Shown here piece by piece: positions 10,846 to 26,560 of a stretch of DNA of 64,000 nucleotides. Each line of letters starts with the position of its first letter. Position 1 is the first letter of the stretch. The stretch comes from Nymphaea colorata (taxonomy: Eukaryota; Streptophyta; Magnoliopsida; Nymphaeales; Nymphaeaceae), in contig NC_045144.1 of NCBI RefSeq assembly GCF_008831285.2, positions 4,518,268 to 4,582,267 of the forward strand, in the 5' to 3' direction. A program made the translations under genes and the position numbers. Under the pieces are notes generated by a model that saw only the letters and a program-made list of their open reading frames with translations, was not told the DNA's origin and did no database searches.

Positions 10846-13380
10846 ACTTGGTACAGCTCTGGTTGTTGGTCCTGAAGTTTCACATTTCCTATTTTTTGTT
10901 ATAAACTCATGTTGGTTTGGATCTGATTTCGTCTGTATTTATCTGAAACCAACTCATTTAGACCCGATTCTACCCTAGGGAAGTGGCGTTGTTGGAGCAA
11001 CTGCACCTGTACGATGATATCCTTCTTGCATAAGTTTTCTCTCCTTCCATTTTGCTTTTAAATACGTAGTGTTGTTTGTACATGAAAGTTTTTTTTTTTT
11101 TTTTTTTTTTTTTTGTATGCACATCTTGATGTACAAACAAGGCTGAAAATCAACCGTCAAAGAATTTTTACTGGGGTTTAAAGTTCTACATGTTAAGGTG
11201 GGACTTTATTTTCGGTACTTAGCATGATAATGGAATACCATGCATTCAAACATGGCCCTAACATCCCTGCATGCGTGGGCTTTCGCAAGCAAGCACCACT
11301 GATTGGCCAACCACTGACCTTACCAGTCGTGCCGCAGCCATTCGGTCCAATTAAGTTGTGAAAACATCTTTAGTTTGCCTAAAAGATGATGCCCATTGAC
11401 TGCTGATTGGATAGGTCGACCTGCTCTCGTCGTGCACAAATTTTAAACTTTGACCTTCATGCTGGTTTCGAGTTTCGACTAATTCCTTACGTACAGCCGA
11501 GCTGTTGGAATAGCGCACTAAGTATCTTTCTGCATCTTTTCTTATTTTCGTGTGAAAAGTAAACTAAGTTGGCATAGTCTTTGCATGAACCTATGAGAAC
11601 ACGTCAGACCAACCCACCGCATCCAAGTTACTCATTTCCACGTACAAAATACAAGACAAGTGGTTCGCTGACTCGCAACGATTTTATCACAGAAAGAGAT
11701 TGCGGAACCGGATGCAATCTTTCTGCAGTAAAATTTGTCTCAACGACAAGAAATACTGGATCCTTTTCACAAAAATGGCATCTCAAACATTCAAGCCTCC
11801 GGACTGAAGACATAATGAAGGCAAGAGGGCGTCTCCGTCTCAAGAATTGATTTTGTTAAGCAAAAATTGCATCCCACTACTCTCTAATACTTGGAATGTA
11901 CTCTTTATATTGGTAGATTTTCCTATAATCTAAAATCATTACATGCCAACGTTTCTTTAGCTTCTGTATTGCAAACAATGTCGGCAGCAAGCAGAAGGAT
12001 CAATTTTTGTTCTCAAACGTCGGCACCAAACATGGTACTTAGTTCGTACTCACACATGCATGGCCTGAAACGGATTATTTTCAAACCCTCTTTAGTAAGG
12101 ATGACAGAATAATAACCCTTTTAAAAAGACGTATCTGTGATATGAGCTGACTTTTGCTTGATTTGTTGAAGCCCTCAATGCATTGTTTCTAACAATCACA
12201 TGGAAAGGCATGTGGCTATCCACCATGGACAATCATGTCAAAAAGGGCAACCTACTTCCAACCTAGAGATGCGTGCCGAAAATGACGGCCCCAATGCACA
12301 TCCCATGTACTATTCACAGAAATTTCAGGTAATATCCCCAGAACTGTGGATTTAAAGTCAGATGAAAAGTGTCCAACATTAGATACATAGATCTAGATCT
12401 AAGATCCGGGTTGTGTCAAATCTCCAAAATCCACTTTGTAACAAACACACTAGTTTCACCGACTTTGTTTGTCAAAGGTGAAATAAGAACTTGACATGAT
12501 GAAAAAGATGGCAGACCGAGTCACACGGGAAAACTTCCGGGAAAAAATGCAGTATTTGTATCGAAGCTAGCAGCCTTTCAAGCCCCTTTTTTCCGACGAC
12601 CATCTGGTTTTCCAGGCAAAATGCAGTAATTGTCTCCTTACCGCAATATTTTCGTAGGATCACTAAATTGTACCACCAGCTCAGGCGAAACGGGATTTGC
12701 TAGCGGACTGTTGTCAAGAAACGGGGACAAGGTTGGAGAAACTGAAAGTCTAGCTTCCAAATAATTAGGTAGAACAAGCTCGCTTAGTTTCATATCCCTT
12801 GGTAGAGATATGGGTCGTTCGGTTGTAGAAGAGCAAAACCACAAAAGACTCCACCAGCCGTTCATCGGTTCATGCTCAGCACCAAAACGACATTTATTTA
12901 CTTAGATTCATCACAAAGGGCCAACATGATCCCAATATCAATACGACAGACCCTTGAATGTTTTGTAAAGAAGCAACTGCTCTCAGAAGTCAGAAGTAAT
13001 TGCTGGAGCAAATAAAAAGCATAATATCCAGAAGCACTAATGGAGAACATAAGACAAAAGGGCAATACTCTTTCAAAAAGCCGAATCCTGTGATAAAGTG
13101 CTGAAAACATAACTTCCAAATAGATAAGGGATAAATCCTAACATTTTTCATCTTTATAAGTGGGCAGTAACACATGGTCCCTGTGTTACTGCCACAGTAT
13201 ATTCCAAACTCACCGCTTGTCAATTGATAAACATGGAAAACCACCTAAGAGCAAGCACACAATCTCATAAATTACTTATATATGTCTCCTTCCAAAGAAA
13301 GGATATAATGTAATTTTCCCGGTAAATTTGGTCTTCCATAGAGATTGAGAATAAGAAAATTGTGGTTATTGAAATGTAAG
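10843..13380. other. Spacer between cytochrome c copies 1 and 2
   Basis: Unlike the flanking DNA, this 2.5 kb has no counterpart elsewhere in the locus. It has a T-rich run (11090-11114). Short ORFs on both strands, including a minus-strand 75-codon one at 12638-12865, show no family I recognise. The left part of the next duplicated unit begins near 13640; 13380-13578 is probably 3' UTR of copy 2. Confidence 0.6.
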
Positions 13381-13578
13381 TAACAGGCGCAATGGAATGC
13401 TCAGAAGAAATGAGTTACCAATTGAAACGTTTCTTCCAATCAGAAGATGAAACAGCCGAACCACATGGGAGAGTACCGCATGACACCCCAAGCGGTCTTA
13501 TTCCAAAAAATAGTTTCTCAGCATCCAAAGAGTCTCCTCACCGCATACAAGGAGAGCAGGAGAACAGAGACGTCTTTA

Positions 13579-18800
<5,222 letters not shown>

Positions 18801-20365
18801 TTTTATTAAATAGCCCCTCAGCATTTAGTCCGTTTACAAATGTCTACCCAGTATTTGAGATTATACAAACGGGCGCGCAACTTGAGCATAATTCTCAAAC
18901 CGCCGCTCCATGGTTATGCATAGGTTGCATGCGTAGTTAACCAAGTTTACCTTACAAGAAAACCAACAAAATATCGCTTTGTTGTTAAAACTTATAGGGA
19001 CGGCACCATCAAACGCTAAAAACAAACCTTATATCTTAAGTAAGTAAAGAGTTGAGCGAAAGTTTTTCTTTAATTTTAGAATGAAATACTTCTTATAATC
19101 ACCTAAAAGAAAGCACAACTGATTTGATTTAATTTTCTAATGAAAATTAAACAAATTTAACTTCAAGAATTAAATTTTAGAGAACATGAAAAGTTTAGGG
19201 AACATGAACGAGTAGGCGGAAAGGAAACCACGAACTTGGTGGGCAGGTCAAAAATAAATCATTAAAAAGTCGAGTAGTTTGTTATAGTAAAATTCTAGTA
19301 GACCATGATTGAACCTAAACATCAAGCTCCCTTTACGTTGACCGTGCGAATTAGGGTTGCTAACTCTTGTGAAGGTACGGTGCCACGATTCAACGAAGTC
19401 TGTCCGTGGCTTGTTTTCTTAAGTGCACTTCACTGTTTCCTCCTTCCCTCCCCCAGCAACGCGTCTCGGGAAGCCTTACCGCCTCGCCTAGGGTTGGGAA
19501 CGGAATTAGTGGTTGAGATGCTTCCACGTGTCCTCGTCGTAGCAGAGAGAAAGAAAGTCGACTAAGGCGAGGTCAGGTCACAACGCCGCCGAGTTTGAGT
19601 CAAATGGAGGGCTAGCTAATTCTTTCGGCAATATTTGGACCCGGATCAAGATTTGGATTCGAATTTCGAAATTGAATTTGGACTAGACATAAGATCCAAA
19701 TTTAGTCACGACCAAGGAATCTGGAGAGCCAAAGATCCTCCATCTTGGACCGTCGGATATTAGAAAAAAAAACTCTACTGGACCAAAATGTGATCACATT
19801 CTGTATCTTGTCATCTTCCCTGCTACAGTTAGTAGGTACTAAATAAATTTTAAATTTTCAAGGAGCTTGCGCATATAAATAAGAAGAAGAAAAAAAACTT
19901 TTGTGTGGGCAATTGACCACACCTACCTCTACGAGATAGAGGCCGATAACTTGAACTTGGTTGAATGGTTGGTCGTCACAACGATCACCCTAGGTGTCGT
20001 GTGAAGCCCGACTGCACCACGGCTTTTCTTTTGTTGACAGAAATGTCTGCTCTCAACCTTTGAGAGCAGGATCCTCCAACGTGCACCTGCCCTCTGCCCT
20101 TTACCTAACTTGTAGAAAGGGAGGGAGCTACATGTGGCGTTGAGGTGGGCCGCTGTCTACACCAGATCTCATCCACAACTCAAGTGCCCCTTAGCTAAAA
20201 AATCTTCCCTCCGCCGTTCCTAACCCACCAATGCATGCAGCCATAATTATCAAGTATATATATATATATATATCAAGTTATCGAGAGTTACCTCACCATT
20301 TAGCCAAGTTCGTTCATCTGATGGACATGGATAGTTAATAGACCGTTTTATTTAGATCACACAGT
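18801..20365. other. Upstream region of cytochrome c copy 2
   Basis: AT-rich to about 19300, then mixed. From about 19485 it matches the DNA flanking copy 1 (10056-10782). The 1.2 kb between about 18290 and 19485, with exon 1 and the promoter, is what copy 1 has lost. No other gene is seen; an 86-codon plus ORF at 19305 looks fortuitous. Confidence 0.6.
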
Positions 20366-20394
20366 TGAAAATAAAGGAAGTTTTGGGTTGACCT

Positions 20395-21724
20395 AGCTTT
20401 CAGATATGAACATGCATTTCATTTCCTATCAATAAATGGAAGCTAAACATACAATATCATATGTCTGCAAGTATGCTCTAATAACAAGTACTTGATATCG
20501 GACAATGCGTTTTAAACTCCACGCTTAAATTCCAACCCTAGTTTCCCAAGCCACATTTTGCGAGCAGCAAAGCTTATAAAGAATAACTTAAAAAAAAAAT
20601 GACCAACCAATAAATTGTTGCAAAGACCCACCACTCTACAAAAAACTGTTAGATTAAGTTCAGAACAGCAACTTTTCAGGTTATAGACCAATTTTTTAGC
20701 TTTCAGAAAACTAAAACCAGAGATAAACTAAACGGCATTCAAAAAATTAGAAAATTTTAAATAACAACTGCGTTAATACACTCGATATCAAATAATGTTA
20801 GCAGTCATTTTGTGTAACTCATATAACTTAAGAATCATGACATCTTCAGAAGTATAAGATATTAAGATTCCTTTGCCATCTATAATACTCAATTAATAGA
20901 AATATAATATCCCACTGCTGCCCAAAGAAAAAAAAAAATTTGTTCACCATGCCATAAAGTTGAACCAATCTTATGTAAGTAGACAAATGATAGCACATGG
21001 GAGTAAATCAAACATCGATCTCTGCATATATAGTTAGGGCTGCACAATGAGCAGAGCCAACAACTCAGGGTTGACTTGAATTTGCTCATAAAAATTCAAA
21101 TTCAACTCGATCCATTTATGAACGAGTCAAGCTCGAGCTTAAATTTATGCTTGAAACTTTAAAAGAATTAAGAATTTGACTTGTTTAAACTCGGTTCGGC
21201 TCCGCTCCACTACGTAAATTTGTAAGCAATGAGTGATTTTCTTTTCTTTTTTTTTTTGTTGTTAAGTTTTCGTTAGGGGATATTTGAAAGCAGAATGTGT
21301 ACATTCTTTCTTTGGATTTTATGATATATGGCCATTCATAGTTGAGTTAGTTAAAGGAAATGAGTTAACAAGTTAAAAGAAATGAAATAGGTTAAGTTAA
21401 CATAAACAGGTTAAGAGACCGGTGCTTGAGCTCGATACTATATAATCGAGTCCAGCTCGAGCATGTTCTATGGGGGCTCTACTCGATTTCGAAGGGAACT
21501 CAAGCTCAAGTTTTTTAAGTCAAGTCGAGCTCGAGTTGTGCATACAATATACATTCAACTATATGCAAATAACAATGAATCACAAGCAGTTGATGATATA
21601 CCCACTTCAGTTGGAGCAAATAAATCAAACAATATTGTGTGCTCCCATCTAACTTTCCTAATTTGATAATCAGCATCATAATATTGTGACTCCCTTCTAA
21701 ACAGTCCATAGAAATTGGGACAGC
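20395..21724 (-). pseudogene. Decayed third cytochrome c copy (intron 2 and exon 2 relic)
   Basis: From about 20395 the sequence follows intron 2 of copies 1 and 2 in the same order and orientation: CATGCA..TATCAATAAATG, AACAAGTA.TTGATATC.GACAATG, GACCAATTTTTTAGCTTTCAG, TCAATTAATAGAAA.ATAAT. A relic of exon 2 lies at about 21594-21722, ending in AAATTGGGAC like the intact exons. It is riddled with substitutions and indels and has no usable frame. A MITE-like insertion (21036-21541) interrupts it. No exon 1 or exon 3 remains. Confidence 0.8.
21036..21541. mobile_element. MITE-like element inserted in copy 3
   Basis: The 506-bp segment starts GGGCTGCACAA and ends TTGTGCA, short inverted termini. 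Copies 1 (about 8652) and 2 (about 16906) read straight through this point (TCTCTGCACATA.AATAT), giving the empty site. A second member is at 54449-54883, where the end reads TTGTGCAGCCCC. It has no ORF and is rich in CTCGAG/AACTCGA words. Confidence 0.7.
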
Positions 21725-21794
21725 AAAGATCGTGTTGCGGAGCTTGATCATAATGGCTCAAAGATCTTGTTGCGGAGCTTGATCATAATGGCTC
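21725..21794. repeat. 35-bp direct duplication
   Basis: Bases 21725-21759 are repeated at 21760-21794 with one difference (GATCGTG versus GATCTTG). It abuts the copy 3 exon relic. Confidence 0.9.
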
Positions 21795-21818
21795 CACTTT
21801 CCCTGATCCTCAAAATGT

Positions 21819-22022
21819 TAAGGGGACGCTTGATGTACCAAGAATCAAGAAATGTTAAAATCAAAATGCTCATTTATTAATAAATTAAAATTATTAAACA
21901 AACGAGGCATTTTGTTTTGTAAATTAAAAAAACTAGAATCTGGAATTTTGGTTTCATTTTAATTTGAAGAGGCCTAGAATTTTTATTTTCGAATCAAACT
22001 TTCAAACCATCAAACGCCCTTG
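21819..22022. mobile_element. Short MITE-like element
   Basis: About 204 bp with imperfect inverted ends, AAGGGGACGCTTGATG on the left and CATCAAACGCCCTT on the right, and a very AT-rich non-coding core. A related end, AAAAGGGGCGTTTGATAG, occurs near 52271. Target duplications are not evident. Confidence 0.5.
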
Positions 22023-22317
22023 AAGGGTGGCGTGTTTGATAGTCCTTCCTTGCTCTTAGTCCTTCACAAGTTACTGCGCTTCGACTCCACTCTTGCTTGG
22101 CTTCTTGGAGTTCATTTGTAGCAAACTGCATGAAGATTGAAAAATAGTTTTTGAGAGAAATCGAAAAAGAAACCCATCTTCTCTGGCTTTCAGAGAATCT
22201 CTGTAGAGGGCAACGAGGGTCTATCTTCATCCCTCAACGAGGGTTTCATCTCAAACTGTTTCAGATGGAACTCCTTCCATCTCAAAGCCTCGTTGATGAG
22301 GGTTTCAGAGAGATTCT

Positions 22318-22673
22318 TGTTAACAGAAACACCAAGAAGGCTCTCAATGTAAATTACTTGAGAGATGAAAAGTCATATCTCTTGAGAGATGAAAAGTCAT
22401 GTCTGTTGGAAGATGAAAAGTCATGTCTCTTAGGAGATGAAAAGACATGTCTCTTGAGAGATGAAAAATCATGTCTTTTGAGGGATGAAAAGTCATGTAT
22501 GTTGAAAGATGAAAAGTCATGTCTCTTGGGAACTAGAGACCCCTTATGTAACTCCTCTATATAAATGAGTCTCTCCACCAAAGGAAGGCAAGCAAGAAAT
22601 GATAGAGTAGTGGACGTAGGCCTATTGGCTGAACCACTTTCCCTTTAATTATTTCTTCATTTTGATTTTTTAT
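22318..22673 (+). repeat. 5' LTR of element 3
   Basis: Contains seven tandem 24-bp units of the type TTGAGAGATGAAAAGTCATG (22358-22525), then CTCCTCTATATAAATGAGTC with a TATATAAAT box near 22556. The boundary with the primer-binding site is placed just before TGGTATCAGAGCC. Confidence 0.85.
22358..22525 (+). repeat. 24-bp minisatellite, seven units, in the 5' LTR
   Basis: Seven consecutive 24-bp units sharing GATGAAAAGTCATGTCTC. Because 24 is divisible by three, the array stays open in one frame and yields a repetitive LxDEKSCL peptide that is probably not a real protein. Confidence 0.95.
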
Positions 22674-22754
22674 ATGGTATCAGAGCCACTGGTCCTTGTT
22701 AGTGTTGTTACTAGATCTTAAGGATTATATCTTGTTTTGCCGCGTTTCATTCTC

Positions 22755-23656
22755 ATGGCAAATCAAAAAGCATCATCAAATACGGGAGTCAACTCTGATA
22801 CGGGGATGTATTTTCTTGCTTCTCCTCTTCAGTACCCAAGCAATTTACAACATTTCCTCACCATCAAGTTAAATGCTGAAAATTATTTTATTTGAGAATC
22901 TCAATTCACTTCAATTTTGATTTCATTTGATCTTATGGGATATATTGATGGAAGCAAACCTGCTCCGTCAATGTTTAGAAGTGAAACAATTGAAATTAGT
23001 TCAGAATATATTGAATGGTTGAGAAAGGATCAGCTACTTTTGAGTTGGATTAAGTCCTCTCTATTTGAAGCAATACATACCCAAATTATTGGTTTAAAAA
23101 CCTCTCTAGAGGTTTGGAGCGCTCTTACGCAGTCATATGCCACTCAATCTAGGGCTCGAATAATGCAGTTAAAATCACAGTTTCATGATTTGAAAAGGGG
23201 GTCTAGTTCTATGGATGTTTATATAAACAAAGCAAAAGCTATTGCTCATCAATTAGCCATTGCATCCAAACCTGTTGATGAAGATGATCTTGTTCTTCAA
23301 ATTCTTAGAGGATTGCCAAGTGTATATCTTGTTTTTAAAGTCAGTATGGAAACTCGAAAGGACCATGTCTCTTTGAATGAACTTCATGGGCTTCTTCTCA
23401 TACAAGAAGCCAACTTAAAAGAAGATGATTCTCAAACTTTTGAATCTATTATGCCGGCTACGAATATTGTCTCAAAACAAGTTTACAATAAGCAAACTAA
23501 CTACAGAGTTCGTGGTAGAAACAACTACCAATCTAGATGAGAAGTCCGAAAAAGTGAGCAATACAAAGGTGATCGTCTTGTGTGCCAAATATGTGGAAAA
23601 GTTGGTCATATTACAAAGTTTTGTTGGTCATATACTAACTTAAAGAAAAAGAGACA
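22755..23656 (+). pseudogene. Gag of element 3, broken
   Basis: Starts with ATG at 22755 and reads a UBN2/Retrotran_gag region (WSALTQSYATQSRARIMQLK, LQILRGLPSVY), then a zinc knuckle with CQICGKVGHITKFC at about 23580-23625. TGA stops at 22893-22895 and 23538-23540 lie in the same frame, and a frame change separates gag from the pol frame near 23645-23657. The stop at 22893 stands where relatives have a Trp (NYxxW). Confidence 0.88.
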
Positions 23657-25123
23657 ATGTCTCCTCAAGCATATCATGCAGTTTCTTGTAGCACTCTGAA
23701 TCAAGACATTGGAGATGACAATTGGCATCCTGACTCCGGTGCGACTCATCACATCACCAATGATATCAATAACTTGTCCATTCATGCCAAATACAAAGGT
23801 GGAGATGCAGTAAAAATCGGAGATGGATCAGGTTTGAGAATTTTTCATATTGGTTCTTCAAAGACATCTCAAAATTTAATTTTAAATGATCTCCTTCATG
23901 TGCCCAAAATAACAAGAAACTTGTTATCTGTACAACGTTTTTCTAAGGATAATGGAGTGTATTTTGAGTTTCATCCTAATATGTGCTATGTTAAGCAGCA
24001 GGAAACGGGAAAAATTCTTCATCAAGGAACGAGCAGTGATGGGCTATATAAGATAGACCTTAGTAGCAGAAAAAATGAAGCACAACTTGGAGAAAGACAT
24101 ACTATTGGGCACTGGCACAAAAGACTTGGTCACCCTTCATTTTCTATTGTTAAGAAGGTTTTGAACAAGTGTGATTTGTTTTATTATGATGATTGTTTGA
24201 ATTATTTGTGTGAAGCTTGTCAAAAAGCTAAGAGTCATAAACTTCCATTTAATGCTATTTCAAATAAGGTGAAACGCCCACTTGAACTCATTTATTCTGA
24301 TGTATGGGGTCCAGCCCCAGTAGAGAGTGTGAATGGTTTTAAGTACTATGTGATTTTTATGGATGTCTTTTCAAGATATACTTGGATTTATTTGATGAAA
24401 AAAAAATCAGACGTTAATCATGTTTTCAAAGCTTTCAAGGCACTTTTTGAAAATCTCATTGGGCACAAGATAAAATATTTTCACTCAGATTGGAGAGGAG
24501 AATTTCAAGGGCTTCAATCATATCTTGTCGATAATGGGATTGGACATAGAATATCATGTCCTCATACCCCTGAACAAAATGGAGCAGCTGAAAGGAGACA
24601 TAAATATATTGTTGAAACAGGTTTATCTTTAATGGCGGAAGATTGGGCAAGATGTCTTGATGATAGACAGTCTACAAGTGGATATGGAGTGTTTATTGGA
24701 TCCAATATAGTTTCATGAAGTGCTAAAAAGCAGTCAGTTGTCTCTCGTTCTAGCGCTGAGGCTGAGTATCGATCTATTGCCAATACTACTGTTGATATCA
24801 TGTGGTTACAATTTTTATTAAAAGAACTTTGTGTTGATCAATCACAACCTCCCATATTATGGTGCGACAACATCGGCGCAGCCTATCTTGCAACTCATCC
24901 TATGTATCATAGCCGCAGCAAGCACATAGAGATTGACCTTCATTTTGTTCGAGAAAAGTTGGCTAAAAGAGATTTGAAAATTCAGTACATCTCTTCCAAA
25001 GATCAGATTGCTGATATTTTAACTAAGCCACTTAGTAAGCAGCACCATTATCAAATAATTAACAAGCTCAATCTCATTGTTGGAGCATTGATAACAGAAA
25101 CACCAAGAAGGCTCTCAATGTGA
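23657..25123 (+). pseudogene. Protease-integrase joined to RNase H, element 3
   Basis: One frame reads protease DSGATHH, the GAG-pre-integrase HHCC region (HKRLGHPS, CEACQKAKSHKLPF), the integrase core (SDVWGPAPV, HSDWRGEF, TPEQNGAAERRH), and then at about 24640 passes directly from VETGLSLMA into DWARCLDDRQSTSGYG of RNase H. The integrase C-terminus, all of RVT_2 and the start of RNase H, normally well over a kilobase, are gone, yet the join is in frame. A TGA at 24716-24718 (Trp in relatives) interrupts RNase H, which continues in frame as SRSSAEAEYR, WCDNIGAAYL and DQIADILTKPL. It is not autonomous. Confidence 0.92.
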
Positions 25124-25382
25124 ATTTCTTGAGAGATGAAAAGTCATGTCTCTTGAAAGATGAAAAGTCATGTCTGTTGGAAGATGAAAAGTCATGTCTC
25201 TTAGGAGATTAAAAGACATGTCTCTTGAGTGATGAAAAGTCATATATGTTGAAAGATGAAAAGTCATGTCTCTTAGGAACTAGAGACCCCTTATGTAACT
25301 CCTCTATATAAATGAGTCTCTCCACCAAAGGAAGGCAAGCAAGAAATGATAGAGTAGTAGACGTAGGCCTATTGGCTGAACC
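25089..25382 (+). repeat. 3' LTR of element 3 (truncated), six 24-bp units
   Basis: Matches the 5' LTR from its start to GGCTGAACCA. The minisatellite (25129-25272) has six units, one fewer than the 5' LTR. The last 290 or so bases of similarity include the TATATAAAT box. Confidence 0.88.
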
Positions 25383-25489
25383 ATTTTAAAAATTCATGTG
25401 AGTCTCTCCATCGAGGGTTTGTTGTCGAGGTTTCTGGACAAACACACATAGACTCCCCATCGTTCATGAACGGCCATGCTTGGAGCCAG

Positions 25490-25628
25490 CCAAGGGTGGA
25501 GCTAGAAATTTTTCATGGTTGATTTAAAGTTTCTAAAATTTTGACAGGAATCGAAATATCATTTTTCAAAACTTTTATATAAAATAAGGTCTGACGTCTA
25601 TGCAGGCCCCCCCTGTCTTTGCCCCTGC
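25490..25628. mobile_element. Short dispersed repeat (GGGGCGGAGC family)
   Basis: Begins CAAGGGTGGAGCTAGAAATTTTTCATGG and ends TTTGCCCCTG, imperfect inverted termini. Its inner part (AAATATCATTTTTCAAAA.TTTTATATA) recurs in reverse at 53060-53200. Non-coding. Confidence 0.6.
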
Positions 25629-26560
25629 TCAAGATCTCATCAGTGAGGATTTGAGATCCTTGCTAATAGAAGCTACTTAAAGGTATTTGTGAGCAGTTTT
25701 CCTTAACATGGGGCATCGGGTTTTGGGTTTCGAGTGTTGGGCTGGGCCTAAGCTCGGGTTTCAGCTGTGGGCACAGCCAGTCTGAGGCTGACACTTATCG
25801 GGCTGGGCCCACCCGATGCATAGGCCTAGGTAGAGCAACTTCTTTATCTGACCTTGGCAAGAGCCGTTTGGTGGCTGTATAAGAAAATACAGATTTGCTT
25901 AGACAAGACACGTTTCTCTTAGTAAGTCAAGAAGATTGTTTAAGGGCTAATGGCCACCAGGCCCAAACAGATTCTTCCAAAACAGTGGGTGTAGGACACC
26001 GTATCTTGCTAGGATTGGGGGGCGAGAACAAGTAAGCTTTCTTATATGGTGGAGCTCTTTATGATAATGTGCTCCATTATATGTTCAAATTCTGATTTGA
26101 ATGTGAACAAAGAAAAGTCGTGTACCAATACAAATCCAAATCTGTCTTTAGAATGTGAATCTGATTTTTACATTCGCATTTGAATTCAAATCCGACCGAT
26201 TTTCAAAATTAAGGGTGTTGGATCTAAGATATTTATTTAATAGTAAGTCTGATTCAAATCAGAATCCAATTGGATATTTATATATATATCCGAATTAGAT
26301 TTAATTTCAATTTTAAGTTCAAATCTAATCTGATTTTTTACTTGGATATTATTTTTTTAATACCCGATTTTTTTTTTTTTTCGAAACCATTTGGTTGCAT
26401 ATCTGATCAAAATCCGATATATTGTCCTCCCTATCTGCAGATCTCAGATCTTGCCCGAACGAGGGAGTTGGACTTCATGAAGATATCTCATATCCACGAG
26501 GGAAGCCATGGTGGTAGTCGGTGTGACCGAGAGAAAGAAAGAGTCCTAGTTCTTATCTAG
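25629..26560. other. Intergenic, repeat-like
   Basis: 25705-25830 is rich in GGGCTGGGCC and CCCGATGC words like those at 16100-16170. 26170-26370 is built of degenerate AATCCAAAT/AATCTGATT words with a small TA run. No gene is seen. Confidence 0.5.

Larger units (their letters stand above)
22318..25382 (+). mobile_element. Ty1/copia element 3, RT-deleted
   Basis: 5' LTR from TGTTAACAG at 22318, primer-binding site TGGTATCAGAGCC at about 22675, gag from 22755, protease and integrase from 23657, then RNase H, then a 3' LTR from TGATAACAG at 25089. LTR similarity ends at GGCTGAACCA (about 25382), so the right end is truncated or recombined: no matching target duplication is found, and no purine tract precedes the 3' LTR. 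The reverse transcriptase is missing entirely. Confidence 0.88.

Noticed and set aside
12638-12865. 75-codon minus ORF between cytochrome c copies
   Set aside because: Sequence looks protein-like in places, but no family, start context or splice partner could be supported.
22151-22564. 137-codon plus ORF with DEKSCLL repeats
   Set aside because: Produced by the 24-bp LTR minisatellite, whose length is a multiple of three. It starts outside the element.
22358-25272. CRISPR-like regular repeats
   Set aside because: Units are contiguous with no spacers, lie in LTRs and are in a plant genome.
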